Below, one piece after another: positions 26,808 through 35,190 of a DNA stretch of 64,000 bases. The notes under the pieces were generated by a model that saw only the letters and a list, made by a program, of their open reading frames with translations, did no database searches and was not told the DNA's origin. How positions within the stretch are numbered: the stretch's first letter is position 1; each line of letters starts with the position of its first letter. The translations under genes were made by a program, and so were the position numbers. Source of the stretch: Nakazawaea peltata. Lineage: Eukaryota; Ascomycota; Pichiomycetes; Alaninales; Pachysolenaceae. The DNA lies in assembly GCA_001599355.1 (NCBI GenBank), contig BCGQ01000001.1:1677135-1741134 (forward strand), in the 5' to 3' direction.

Positions 26808-28799
26808 TTACCAAAGAGCAGCCTCTTCAAGAAGAGCATCAATAACTAATTCGAGATGGTCTCCCATACTCATTAAAATTTCGTTAACTTCGTAATCCTC
26901 AGACTCCAAAGAGACCAGCTTGACCAGAGTATCCTTAGTGATGACTCCGTTTTCAGCAGTGACCTCTCTGGTGAATGGAATTGGAGAAACAGCAGAAGTA
27001 GAGTAAACCTTGGCAGTAGTGTTGTAACTCAAGTCATCAACAGTACTGTTAACCTTAAGATCGTACATTCCTACAGTCAAACCGTTAATCTTGGTCTTCA
27101 AAGAAGATCCGGTAGAGACCTTCAAAGAGTTGTTGGTACCTGGACCCCAGACCATTGGAGCAGCCTTCAAGTCGGAAATAGACAATGGGTAGGCAGAAGA
27201 GACGTTCTTGGTGAAGACAGAAAGCATCAGGTCAGCATCTTGCAAGTCTAATCCGATTTTGCTCGAGGCAACGTAAGTCAAACCGTTAGAAGCACCTGCC
27301 AACTTGGAGTTCTTGATAGAAACAGCCTTAGAGGAGGTGTTGAAAGTAGAAATGAACGATTTCAAAGATCCGTCAGCCAAAGTGAAGTTCAATTGAGAGA
27401 TAACACCAGAGCTGATGGTGGATCTGACAATCTGGTTGTTGACACCACCGAATGGAGGAGCAATCAAGATACCAGTGCCATCTACTAAAGAGTCGGAGAC
27501 CAAGATCTCACCTACGGAAGCGTTAACAACGCTAGATTCCCAAGCAAAGAAGTTACCAGAGATGTACCAGTCTGGGATCTTCATCAGATCGGCACCTGGA
27601 GCTGGAACTGGGGCTGGAACAGCTGGAACAGCACCAAGAGTGGAAGATTTGACTGGAGAGAAAACCTCAATTTCCAAAGTGGAGTCATCCTCCCATAATA
27701 ATGGCAAGAAGGCACTCAAATCTAACTCATAAGCGTAAGCATCGAAAGCACCTGGAGCAGCAATTGGAGTCCAAGACTTGGAAGAGTCCAAACTCTTACC
27801 AATAGCATTGGCCTTCAACAAGACTGGATCTGGGACGATGGCACCGACGAAAATCGAGTTCAAGTAGACGTTCAAGGTTCTGACTGGACCAGCACTGGTT
27901 CCTCCAGTTGGTGGGTTGATCAGAGAGTCATAGTATTGGGTCTCTTCCTCACTAGCAGAAGCAAATAATTGGATCTTGGCTTGGGTGACGTTAGAGTTGA
28001 CTTGTGGAATGTCCAAAGTGATCAAATCACTAGAAGATTTGAAAGGCTTGTTCTTTTGGGACAATGGAAGGATGACATCGGCAACAGAGTCAGAGTTGAA
28101 GTCCAAAGTAGTAGCAGCCTTACCCTTTGGAGCGACAGTGGTGTCATTGTAGAAAACGGCATCCAAAGTGACATTGACAGCCCCGGTGATGGCACCGTCG
28201 ATCAATTGTAAAGTGATCTTGGAGTCCTCAGCAAACAATGGCAAGTATTCGGTGACATTCTTGGTGGTGGAAGAGTTGGCAGATCCACCTAATGGGTTAG
28301 GAGTACTAGTTCTCCAAATTGGGTTACCCCCAATGTACAACTCGTAGATAGCTGGCAGTTGTTCACCCTCGACGGTGAAATTCAAAGTGAATAAAGCACC
28401 AGTGTAATTGAAAACCTTTGGAGCCTTGTATTTGTACTTCAAAGAACCAGCAACGGCAGTCTCATCGAAGATGGAAACATTCTTCTCATAAGCACCCAAT
28501 GGTACAGCGTAGGTTGGTCTAACCTCGAAGACCTCAACAGTTGGAACAACAGGAGCAGGAACGGCAAGTTGGTCAAAAATCAGATTAACAATGTTAAATG
28601 GACTGACAATGGCCAAGGCTGGAACTTGAGCTTGGAATGGACTAGCACAAGCAAAGACAACCAAATAAGTAGCCAAAGCAGTCATAGCAGTATAAAGAGA
28701 TCTTCTCAAAGGGGATACAGAACGTTTGTCCTGTTTAATATCCCCCAAAAAGATTTCACCTCTCCCCTCAATATCTTCAATCGACAAGTAAGCAGACAT
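26808..28799 (-). CDS. PNGase A-type membrane glycoprotein
   Basis: A 663-residue protein of the peptide-N4-(N-acetyl-glucosaminyl)asparagine amidase A family, which cleaves or is related to enzymes cleaving N-glycans from glycopeptides. A short basic cytosolic tail (RRS) precedes one hydrophobic segment (about residues 35-53), fitting a type II signal anchor with a lumenal or secreted body. VEVFEVRPTYAVP (about 87-99) opens the domain. ELYIGGNPIWRTSTPNP (about 153-169), LDLSAFLPLLWEDDSTL (about 372-388) and WYISGNFFAWE (about 415-425) follow the fungal family pattern. There are many N-x-S/T sites. S. cerevisiae has only the unrelated Png1. A TATA-like TATATAAA lies about 65 bp upstream (28862-28869 on the plus strand). 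Enzyme activity is inferred. Confidence 0.82.
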   Translation of the reverse strand: MSAYLSIEDIEGRGEIFLGDIKQDKRSVSPLRRSLYTAMTALATYLVVFACASPFQAQVPALAIVSPFNIVNLIFDQLAVPAPVVPTVEVFEVRPTYAVPLGAYEKNVSIFDETAVAGSLKYKYKAPKVFNYTGALFTLNFTVEGEQLPAIYELYIGGNPIWRTSTPNPLGGSANSSTTKNVTEYLPLFAEDSKITLQLIDGAITGAVNVTLDAVFYNDTTVAPKGKAATTLDFNSDSVADVILPLSQKNKPFKSSSDLITLDIPQVNSNVTQAKIQLFASASEEETQYYDSLINPPTGGTSAGPVRTLNVYLNSIFVGAIVPDPVLLKANAIGKSLDSSKSWTPIAAPGAFDAYAYELDLSAFLPLLWEDDSTLEIEVFSPVKSSTLGAVPAVPAPVPAPGADLMKIPDWYISGNFFAWESSVVNASVGEILVSDSLVDGTGILIAPPFGGVNNQIVRSTISSGVISQLNFTLADGSLKSFISTFNTSSKAVSIKNSKLAGASNGLTYVASSKIGLDLQDADLMLSVFTKNVSSAYPLSISDLKAAPMVWGPGTNNSLKVSTGSSLKTKINGLTVGMYDLKVNSTVDDLSYNTTAKVYSTSAVSPIPFTREVTAENGVITKDTLVKLVSLESEDYEVNEILMSMGDHLELVIDALLEEAALW

Positions 28800-29302
28800 T
28801 TCTTAACAATTAAAAGCTTATGGTGGACTAGAATTAACCAGCTGCAAGTCAATCCCCCAGCTTTATATACAAGACCCTGCTGTCACAAAATTTTTCACTA
28901 TGCCAAAGTTCCTTACCGCATCTCCGTCCGCTTACAACCAACCGATGATCATCGTGTCCATTTTAGGAAAGCTTCATGCAGCTTTTAAGGTAGAGCAACC
29001 GGCGCAGCGTTAGATTTGTGCTGCTTCATAATAAATGCGTGCTTATCAGCCTCGGAAGAAGCCGAGGAGGGACGGAAACGGCCGAAAGAGGGAATTGGGT
29101 GGGGATACACGACTTTGGAATTCGGTAAAGCGTTTGAAAAATTGAGAGCTGTGCGCGCAGACCACGCGCAGAGCTTGGACTCGGTGGGGCGGACTCGATG
29201 GGGCGCGCGCGTTACCTTGGAGCGGGAGGGCGCGTGGAGCAAAGGCGAAACAACCGCTGAAATAGAAGGAGAACACATCAAAATAGGGGCTGGACAGGCT
29301 CA
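28800..29302. promoter_or_regulatory. PNGase A-EXO5 divergent promoter with a GC-rich patch
   Basis: 502 bp. It contains the TATA-like box for the PNGase-type gene, a TACACGACT element (29106-29114) near GGGAATTGGG, and a GC-rich patch (about 29150-29240) with CGCGC and CGCGCGCG cores, unlike neighbouring AT-rich DNA. Such cores are bound by RSC-associated or MBF-type factors in other yeasts; here this is inference. Confidence 0.5.
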
Positions 29303-31129
29303 ATGTATTTTGCGCGGATGAGTTGGAGATGTCCTGGAGTGGTGAGAAGATCTGTGGAGATGCAAATGCGCGGAATTAGAAGGAGGAATATCTCAGGAAT
29401 GGTTCGTATGAAGTTTAGTATTCCTCTTGAAGGGCAGGGCGATCAAAAGGTTGACGATGGTAGTGCTGAGACAAAAAAGGGCACAGAATTGGCTTCTAAA
29501 GAGCCAGATACTTCGTTCTTAGCCGATTTCTTTATCAAACCTGTCAAAACTACTGCAAATAAAGAATCTCCCATCGCATCTACTTCATCTATACCTGGTG
29601 TACCCTCTTCTATACTTCCATTAGATCCTCTGACGCATACTTTACCTTATAACCACTTCCCAGATCACCTTCCCACGCCATATCAAGTGCTAAATGGTCG
29701 GAAACAAGTTAAAATGAACCTGGCACTGACTGCTGATGGACCAGAACGACTCTCGGTCAGCAATATCGCTCCTGGATGGTGTGAGCTTCGTAAACTTTAC
29801 GACATATACCTGGATATCGAGAAGGAAACCACTAAAGAAATGCTGAGGGGAACACAAATCCATGAACAACTTGAGAATGAACTGCACCCCGCTGTGGAGA
29901 CCGATGAGTTGATCTCGCTGTATTTAGCCGAGACAGAGAAGTTCAATGCCCCATTGTACCAAAGATTAGAGGGTATCGAAGACAAAGAGACTCATATAGC
30001 TTCATTAATAGAGAAGGAACCCATTTTTGGAGTTCTGGATCAGATCACTCGTCTCATATCGTTATTTACGACCGGAAGTGCTCGTGAGATCAGAGTCATA
30101 CTGTGCATTGACACCAAACATTTGGATTTAATCGACTGTGGGAACTTCAAAGAGCGTAATTTGAAAGATCTGGTGGTTCTGAGTGGGATTATTGATCATT
30201 TGATCTTTGCACCTTCGGCAAATCCCGGCGAGGACTGGTCTCTCTGTGAAGAATTGCTGGGGTACACCCATGATATCAAGGAATTCTTGATGTGGGCACC
30301 CGAAATCCTCTCAGAGTCACAAAGTTGGCCATTGATCACCGTAAGCGATATCAAAACCAGAGGTTGGAGAAGTATCCCCAAGCAATTGAATGTTTTAAGA
30401 GCCAATGAGCTCCAAGTCTCGTTCTACAGGAAGTTCTTAGGCATTTTGGGAGGTCAATTATCCGAGACCTCGATCAGGAAAGATCTGAGCTCCCAAGTAG
30501 AGTTCTGCTACCATTTGCTTGTAGAGAATATGGTCAGAAGAAATGTAGATATTGATAAACCTTTACAGCCGGAGTTGGTGTTGCCATTCTTAGCTAAAAA
30601 TAGGTCTCTTGTATATGATGTAGTTAGATTAAAAGAGGGAGAGCCATTTGAGTTTGGTCCAGTGGATGAAATGGAATATCTGGAGTTTCCAGAGTATAAC
30701 CTAAGTAAATTGGAAGGTATCAAAGACTACAAAGAAGATTATGAGGTGTTTGATCAACGATTATTTGAAGGAAATTGGAAGAAACCAATAACTATAAGGT
30801 ATTTACTTATGAGATTGGCTCAAATGTTTGAAATTATGGAACCTTTCTTATCTGACCAATGTTCTATTGAGTATTTGCTTCGTACGGGCAACAGTCTCGA
30901 ACCATTCAAGACCACTTATCATCACTATAATAACCTGGCAGTAAACGAGGCTCTTTCTCATAGTGCTCGGTTCTATTTCACCTCAAATGATGACAGAGTC
31001 GATCTTATCAATCCTCGATCGTTCAAAACGTACTGCGAACCTCCTGCAAACGCCAAGACTGGGGGCTGTAGATACCGTGAGTGGTGTGGCTGGTACCAAA
31101 CCCACAAATTAGACTACGTATCTGTATAA
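29303..31129 (+). CDS. EXO5: Mitochondrial exonuclease V, Exo5/Dem1
   Basis: A 608-residue iron-sulphur exonuclease of the PD-(D/E)XK class that degrades single-stranded DNA and maintains mitochondrial DNA in yeast. The N-terminus is Arg-rich and lacks acids (RRSVEMQMRGIRRRN), a good mitochondrial presequence. SVSNIAPGWCELRKLYDIY (about residues 150-170) contains the first cluster cysteine, followed by a GTQIHEQLE helix. SGIIDHLIF (about 295) and TVSDIKTRG (about 348) fit the metal-binding Asp and the D-x-K catalytic pair. The last three cysteines, in YCEPP and GGCRYREWCGW (about 577-598), complete the 4Fe-4S site. S. cerevisiae Exo5 is 585 residues. Later in-frame Mets (29318, 29357) are alternative starts. 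Its stop is 24 bp from the next stop. Confidence 0.92.
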   Translation: MYFARMSWRCPGVVRRSVEMQMRGIRRRNISGMVRMKFSIPLEGQGDQKVDDGSAETKKGTELASKEPDTSFLADFFIKPVKTTANKESPIASTSSIPGVPSSILPLDPLTHTLPYNHFPDHLPTPYQVLNGRKQVKMNLALTADGPERLSVSNIAPGWCELRKLYDIYLDIEKETTKEMLRGTQIHEQLENELHPAVETDELISLYLAETEKFNAPLYQRLEGIEDKETHIASLIEKEPIFGVLDQITRLISLFTTGSAREIRVILCIDTKHLDLIDCGNFKERNLKDLVVLSGIIDHLIFAPSANPGEDWSLCEELLGYTHDIKEFLMWAPEILSESQSWPLITVSDIKTRGWRSIPKQLNVLRANELQVSFYRKFLGILGGQLSETSIRKDLSSQVEFCYHLLVENMVRRNVDIDKPLQPELVLPFLAKNRSLVYDVVRLKEGEPFEFGPVDEMEYLEFPEYNLSKLEGIKDYKEDYEVFDQRLFEGNWKKPITIRYLLMRLAQMFEIMEPFLSDQCSIEYLLRTGNSLEPFKTTYHHYNNLAVNEALSHSARFYFTSNDDRVDLINPRSFKTYCEPPANAKTGGCRYREWCGWYQTHKLDYVSV

Positions 31130-31153
31130 TAAAATATGTATAAATATAAATAA

Positions 31154-32011
31154 TCAAAATCGTTTAGGTCTTTTCGAAGCCGAGATCTCACAAGGGTGCT
31201 CGCCCGAGTCATCTCTTTCTCTTTTGGGGGTCCGTTGGACTATTCCACTGGCCATCATCTTACCATATTTCAGCTTGCTGAACAGTCTGACCTTCTGAGT
31301 CAAGTGATGCTCATCCCTAGGGTATAAATCGTATTTATCGGCACTAATTTTCAATAATGAATCAATGTGAGGTAAAGCGATTTTGTCCTCGGGACTTTGG
31401 GGTGATACAGCAGAGGACCCCCCTCCATTGGTATAACTGTGATATGCGAGTTGGAGAAGCAGGTTAAACACATCCTCATTATTGTTATTTGGCCTGTTGG
31501 GCTCAAGTGCATCATTCGATGAGGTTAGTGATGAGGTCTCTGAGATTGGAGAAGATGAGGCAGCAGCCGTTGCCGTTGTAGGTTCACCCCAGATATCAGC
31601 ATTCAGAAATGGGGGATTTGGAGGATGTAGCACATTGATATTATCAGACGTCACCCACAGTGGACTAGCCAACCCGCTGTCTGTATTATTATTATTCAAC
31701 TGTTGTAAGCGCCGTCTCCGGAAGGCATTTGATCGGTAGAGACCAGTCTGATTGATCCGCCTTGGAGGTGGGAAACGCATAGGAGCGAAACTGCTGAAAC
31801 TGAAGCGTGAGAACAGGCTCAAATTTGGCCCTGCTTCGGATGAAGGAGACCTATTACCACTAGTCTGGCCAGCCAGACCCCCATCTGAGACGGGTAAAAA
31901 TGAGGGAGACCCTTGGAGATGGGTCTCTGAAATGCGAACTCTTTTGTTTCTTCTGGATCCTGACAATCCTTCATCCTCTATGTCACCTAACTGATCTATT
32001 CGAAGTCCCAT
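31154..32011 (-). CDS. Unrecognised nuclear-type protein
   Basis: A 285-residue protein I do not recognise. Residues 1-100 are basic and Ser-rich, with RRNKRVRIS (about 21-29) and two RRR clusters near 83-101 that look like nuclear localisation signals. The middle is Asn/Ser/Pro-rich. A helical stretch EDVFNLLLQLAYHSYTNGG (about 178-196) and a segment DSLLKISADKYDLYPRDEHH followed by LTQKVRLFSKLKYGKMMA (about 216-254) look ordered. The C-terminus ends SASKRPKRF, another nuclear signal. Uniform codon use, a convergent EXO5 neighbour with a 24-bp gap, and two TACACGAC elements upstream support a real gene. A transcription- or cell-cycle-related role is only a guess. Confidence 0.65.
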   Translation of the reverse strand: MGLRIDQLGDIEDEGLSGSRRNKRVRISETHLQGSPSFLPVSDGGLAGQTSGNRSPSSEAGPNLSLFSRFSFSSFAPMRFPPPRRINQTGLYRSNAFRRRRLQQLNNNNTDSGLASPLWVTSDNINVLHPPNPPFLNADIWGEPTTATAAASSSPISETSSLTSSNDALEPNRPNNNNEDVFNLLLQLAYHSYTNGGGSSAVSPQSPEDKIALPHIDSLLKISADKYDLYPRDEHHLTQKVRLFSKLKYGKMMASGIVQRTPKRERDDSGEHPCEISASKRPKRF

Positions 32012-32604
32012 AATGCCAAATTTGTTCCACCAGGGACCAACTAATGAAGTGAGTAAATAAGAGGAAGATCAAGGGTTTAATTAGGAGCGATATATGAATA
32101 AAATTTGTAGATGTGTACACGACTATTGTAAAGAAAATTCGCGATCATTACACGACCATCCCAATTAGGAAGGTGTTTTCCACTATAAAAAAATTTTCCT
32201 CTCCCTCGCTTTGTAAACATCTTTTCACCCTTTTTATTTCTTTGATACGAATGCTTCCTATTCACTGCACCATTCTTGTACCTGAATGATTGGAGGGGAA
32301 AAGGCTAGCTAGATCAAAGTTAATACGTTCAAAAACGTCCTCATACCGGTCCCTGTTCCTATTTCTCATTTATTTTGAGGATGTTCATGGCAGTAGTCTG
32401 GTACTGCGTTCTTGATATATCTACTAGTTTGTCTAAAATGTGAGAATTGAATTAACCTATTAAAAATACATCTATGTATATATACACATTGGGTTATAAA
32501 CCGAAGAGAAATCATATTTTTTCACCTAAAAAACACCTAGGGGAGTCCTAACTAGCTCCCTTTAACTAATATACAGTAACATTAAAACAAAGTCATGGGC
32601 CTTC
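32012..32604. other. Intergenic region upstream of the orphan gene
   Basis: 593 bp holding two TACACGAC-type elements (32116-32123, 32149-32157), the second immediately followed by CCCAATTAGGA (32160-32170). The remaining AT-rich DNA shows nothing I can name. Confidence 0.45.
32149..32170 (+). promoter_or_regulatory. Paired TACACGACC / CCCAATTAGGA element
   Basis: The two recurrent intergenic motifs of this window sit 2 bp apart here, about 140 bp upstream of the minus-strand start at 32011. Confidence 0.45.
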
Positions 32605-34341
32605 TTAGAGCATCATTACCAGAACAACTACCAGTCCGATGAAACTGGTGAATTTGTTGCTGTAGACGACGTTAGCGGCACCTTCGAAGACAGAGACTGG
32701 CTCGGATCCATTGGAAGCGGCAGTTGTCGAGGAAGTGACAATGCTGCTAGAGCTGGCTCCGACAATCTCTGCAACGGTAGTAGCACTGACTACAGGAACG
32801 GTTGTAGCCTCGTCCAGAGGAATAACTGTAGCCTTGGTGTTACCTGGCAATGTGGTCGTCACGTATTTAGTCTCGGTAGTAGTAGAGTCGTCAGTAGACG
32901 AAGATGAGGATGAAGATTTGGTCTTGGTCTTGGTCTCGGTGAGAGTTGAAGTCTCATCGGAGGAAGACGAAGAGGAAGTCTTGGTCTTGGTTTCAGTGAC
33001 GGTTTCAGTCTCATCTGAGCTCGAACTGGTCTCGCTCAATGGACAGTAAGTTGTGTAGACGGTAGAAGTACCGTGAATAGTTGTTGTGACAACGGTCTGC
33101 AAAGCTTCAGATGTTGAAGTAGAGCAGGCATTGTTGTGACAAGAAGTGATCGTGACTAAGACGGTGACATCAGCTGAAGCGGTCTCGGTCTCGGTCTCAA
33201 GGGTCGATTGGGCAGCAGGTGTAGAGGTGGTAGTAACGGTTCCGACACTCTCGGTAGTTGCCTTATCATCGGTGGTGACAGCGACTGGAATATCAACAGT
33301 AGAGGAAGAAGCAGAAGCTGAAGATGAGGTTCCAGAAACAGAGACACTGGTAGCTGAAATAGTAACAGTGTTGCTCAATTCGTAGGTAGTAGAAGCTCTC
33401 TTGACCTTAGAAGAGTTTCCTTCGAAGACTTCAACATCAACGGAGTTGGTGAAAGTTTCGTCAGAATCACTGTCCTTCTTACCTGGGATACCAATCTTCA
33501 ACAAACCAGAAGATGGACCAGTGTATTCGATGTCGAAAGAGTCCTCAGAACAAGTGATAGCGAGTAATGAAGATTCAACAGATACGCCGTCAACTTGGTA
33601 AGTGAATCCAGAACAGTCGTACTTGAAGTTCAACTTGGACAGATCAGCAGTGAAGGTAAGAGAGCTCCAGTCAGCGACTTCACTTGGAACGTAGATGTAC
33701 CAGAATGGCTCTCCGTTCTTGTCGTAACCAGTCATGTAAGGAGCGACAGAGGAACTTGGAGAGGAAGTGGAGCTTGAAGAGGAGGAGCTTGAAGAGGAAG
33801 AACTTGAAGAGGAAGAACTTGAAGAAGAAACTGGCTCATAAGTTGTAACCTCAGTTGGATGACCAGAGATAGTAGTACTATAAGAAGCCACCAAAGACTC
33901 AGTAGTAATAGTAGAACAATCACTAGCAAAGTGACAGTCAGTGTAGACAAGAGTAGTAGTAGAGAACAGCAAGCTAGTAGCTTCCTCTCCATCTGTAGCA
34001 GTAACAGTTGATCCACTGGCAGTGACATCGACATAAGTAACCGAATCATCACTAGAAGTGGAGTTGACAAATGCACTGGAAACAGGAGAAGAAGAAGATC
34101 TGTGATCTCTTGTAAGAGTGGTGTAACCAGTCAGCGAGTAAGTAGTACTGAAGTCAGTCTCAGTAATTGTGGTGTCAATAGTGGTAGTAACATCCTCAGT
34201 GGTTGTTACATCCAAAGTAACATCAGTATAAGCGACAGAAGAGTTTCCGTAATAGAACGATGAAGGGTACACATTGCTGGAATAACAGTGAGCAAGTGAT
34301 GGAAGCGATGCCGCAATAGCAGCCAAAGCAGAGTACTTCAT
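32605..34341 (-). CDS. GPI-anchored Ser/Thr-rich cell-wall protein
   Basis: A 578-residue mannoprotein-like product. There is a signal peptide at residues 1-19 (MKYSALAAIAASLPSLAHC). Repeats of the type DVTTTxDTTITETDFSTTYS follow, then a Ser run (about 172-191). An ordered, Cys-containing region (about 200-305: EPFWYIYVPSEVADW, KYDCSGFTYQVDG, ITCSEDSFDIEYTG) ends at KVKR (312-315), a possible Kex2 site. ITSCHNNACSTSTSEA...YTTYCPL (about 402-440) is the module found in Sed1, Flo and related wall proteins. The C-terminus has a Gly/Ala/Asn omega region and a hydrophobic tail, VVYSNKFTSFIGLVVVLVMML, as for a GPI signal. A TATA-like TATATATA lies about 65 bp upstream. Structural or adhesive wall function is inferred. 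Confidence 0.85.
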   Translation of the reverse strand: MKYSALAAIAASLPSLAHCYSSNVYPSSFYYGNSSVAYTDVTLDVTTTEDVTTTIDTTITETDFSTTYSLTGYTTLTRDHRSSSSPVSSAFVNSTSSDDSVTYVDVTASGSTVTATDGEEATSLLFSTTTLVYTDCHFASDCSTITTESLVASYSTTISGHPTEVTTYEPVSSSSSSSSSSSSSSSSSSSSTSSPSSSVAPYMTGYDKNGEPFWYIYVPSEVADWSSLTFTADLSKLNFKYDCSGFTYQVDGVSVESSLLAITCSEDSFDIEYTGPSSGLLKIGIPGKKDSDSDETFTNSVDVEVFEGNSSKVKRASTTYELSNTVTISATSVSVSGTSSSASASSSTVDIPVAVTTDDKATTESVGTVTTTSTPAAQSTLETETETASADVTVLVTITSCHNNACSTSTSEALQTVVTTTIHGTSTVYTTYCPLSETSSSSDETETVTETKTKTSSSSSSDETSTLTETKTKTKSSSSSSSTDDSTTTETKYVTTTLPGNTKATVIPLDEATTVPVVSATTVAEIVGASSSSIVTSSTTAASNGSEPVSVFEGAANVVYSNKFTSFIGLVVVLVMML

Positions 34342-34943
34342 TTGAATAATTTTTGATTATATGGAGAACTTAAGATAAAAGAAGAGCACATGAATCAGAT
34401 CAAATATATATAAAACATCGGGATCAGATCTCAAGTGGCGGGTTCCACCCCCAATCGGCTCTCTGTCAAAGCCTCAAGAGGCTGTAGTTTAGTAGGGAAA
34501 AAATAAAAAAAAATTACCCCCAATTTTAGTGCGTTAAACCCAGCCCTCCCATAGTTAAAAAAATATGCATGGAAAATGAGTGGAAAATGAGTGGAAAATG
34601 CGTGAAAAATTTCTTAGCAGATTTGCGCGGGTAAAACTAGCCCCCTCTTGAGAAGGGGGTGATGAGAGGGAGGTATGGTAGGGATGGAACGGGGAGGAGG
34701 GAAGTGCATGCATTTGAATGCATGAATCCGGGAATTGTTAACGGTTGCGATCGGTGAGTTCTTTGTTCGGCAATTGAGAGGATCTGCGATTTGAGGTGGC
34801 ATGGTCAAAATGGGCTGACTAAATAGAGAAATGTTAGGTGAAAATGAGACGGTAGGAGATTAAGAGTAGACCATACATGTAAATCTTGCAGAGAATGGGA
34901 ATTAGAGTGAATTGAGGTAGAAGCGGGGATGGGTAGTAGTGTA

Positions 34944-35005
34944 GACAGGTGCATGGGTAGATGCGTGGGCAGATGCGTGGGCAGATGCGTGGGCAGATGC
35001 GTGGG
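34944..35005 (+). repeat. 12-bp tandem repeat GCAGATGCGTGG
   Basis: Four near-perfect GCAGATGCGTGG units preceded by two diverged ones (GCATGGGTAGATG). Confidence 0.85.
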
Positions 35006-35039
35006 GTGGAGTATAGTCAAATAGGAACTTAGTGAAAAG

Positions 35040-35105
35040 TAGGTTAATTGTAGGTTAGTTGTAGGTTGGTTGTAGGTTGGTTAATTGTAGGTTAATTGTA
35101 GGTGG
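35040..35105 (+). repeat. GGTT(A/G)(A/G)TTGTA tandem repeat
   Basis: Six units of GGTTAATTGTA and GGTTGGTTGTA close to the MEX67 3' end. Confidence 0.8.
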
Positions 35106-35190
35106 CAGGTAGGTGAGTGATATTTCCAGATGTCTACATCTAACTACTCTAAACAAATCTCAGTGCTATATTATTTATATACTTTTACAT

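Larger units (their letters stand above)
34342..35190. other. Wall-protein promoter and MEX67 3' flank
   Basis: 849 bp. It includes a TATA-like stretch (34404-34413), three GTGGAAAATG units (about 34568-34605), a 12-bp GCAGATGCGTGG repeat (34944-35005) and a GTTAATTGTAG repeat (35040-35105). The His/Pro-rich open frame at 34805-35020 is a repeat artefact. No gene was seen. Confidence 0.55.

Noticed and set aside
34805-35020. His/Pro/Thr-rich minus-strand open frame
   Set aside because: It is encoded entirely by the 12-bp GCAGATGCGTGG repeat and flanking repeats.
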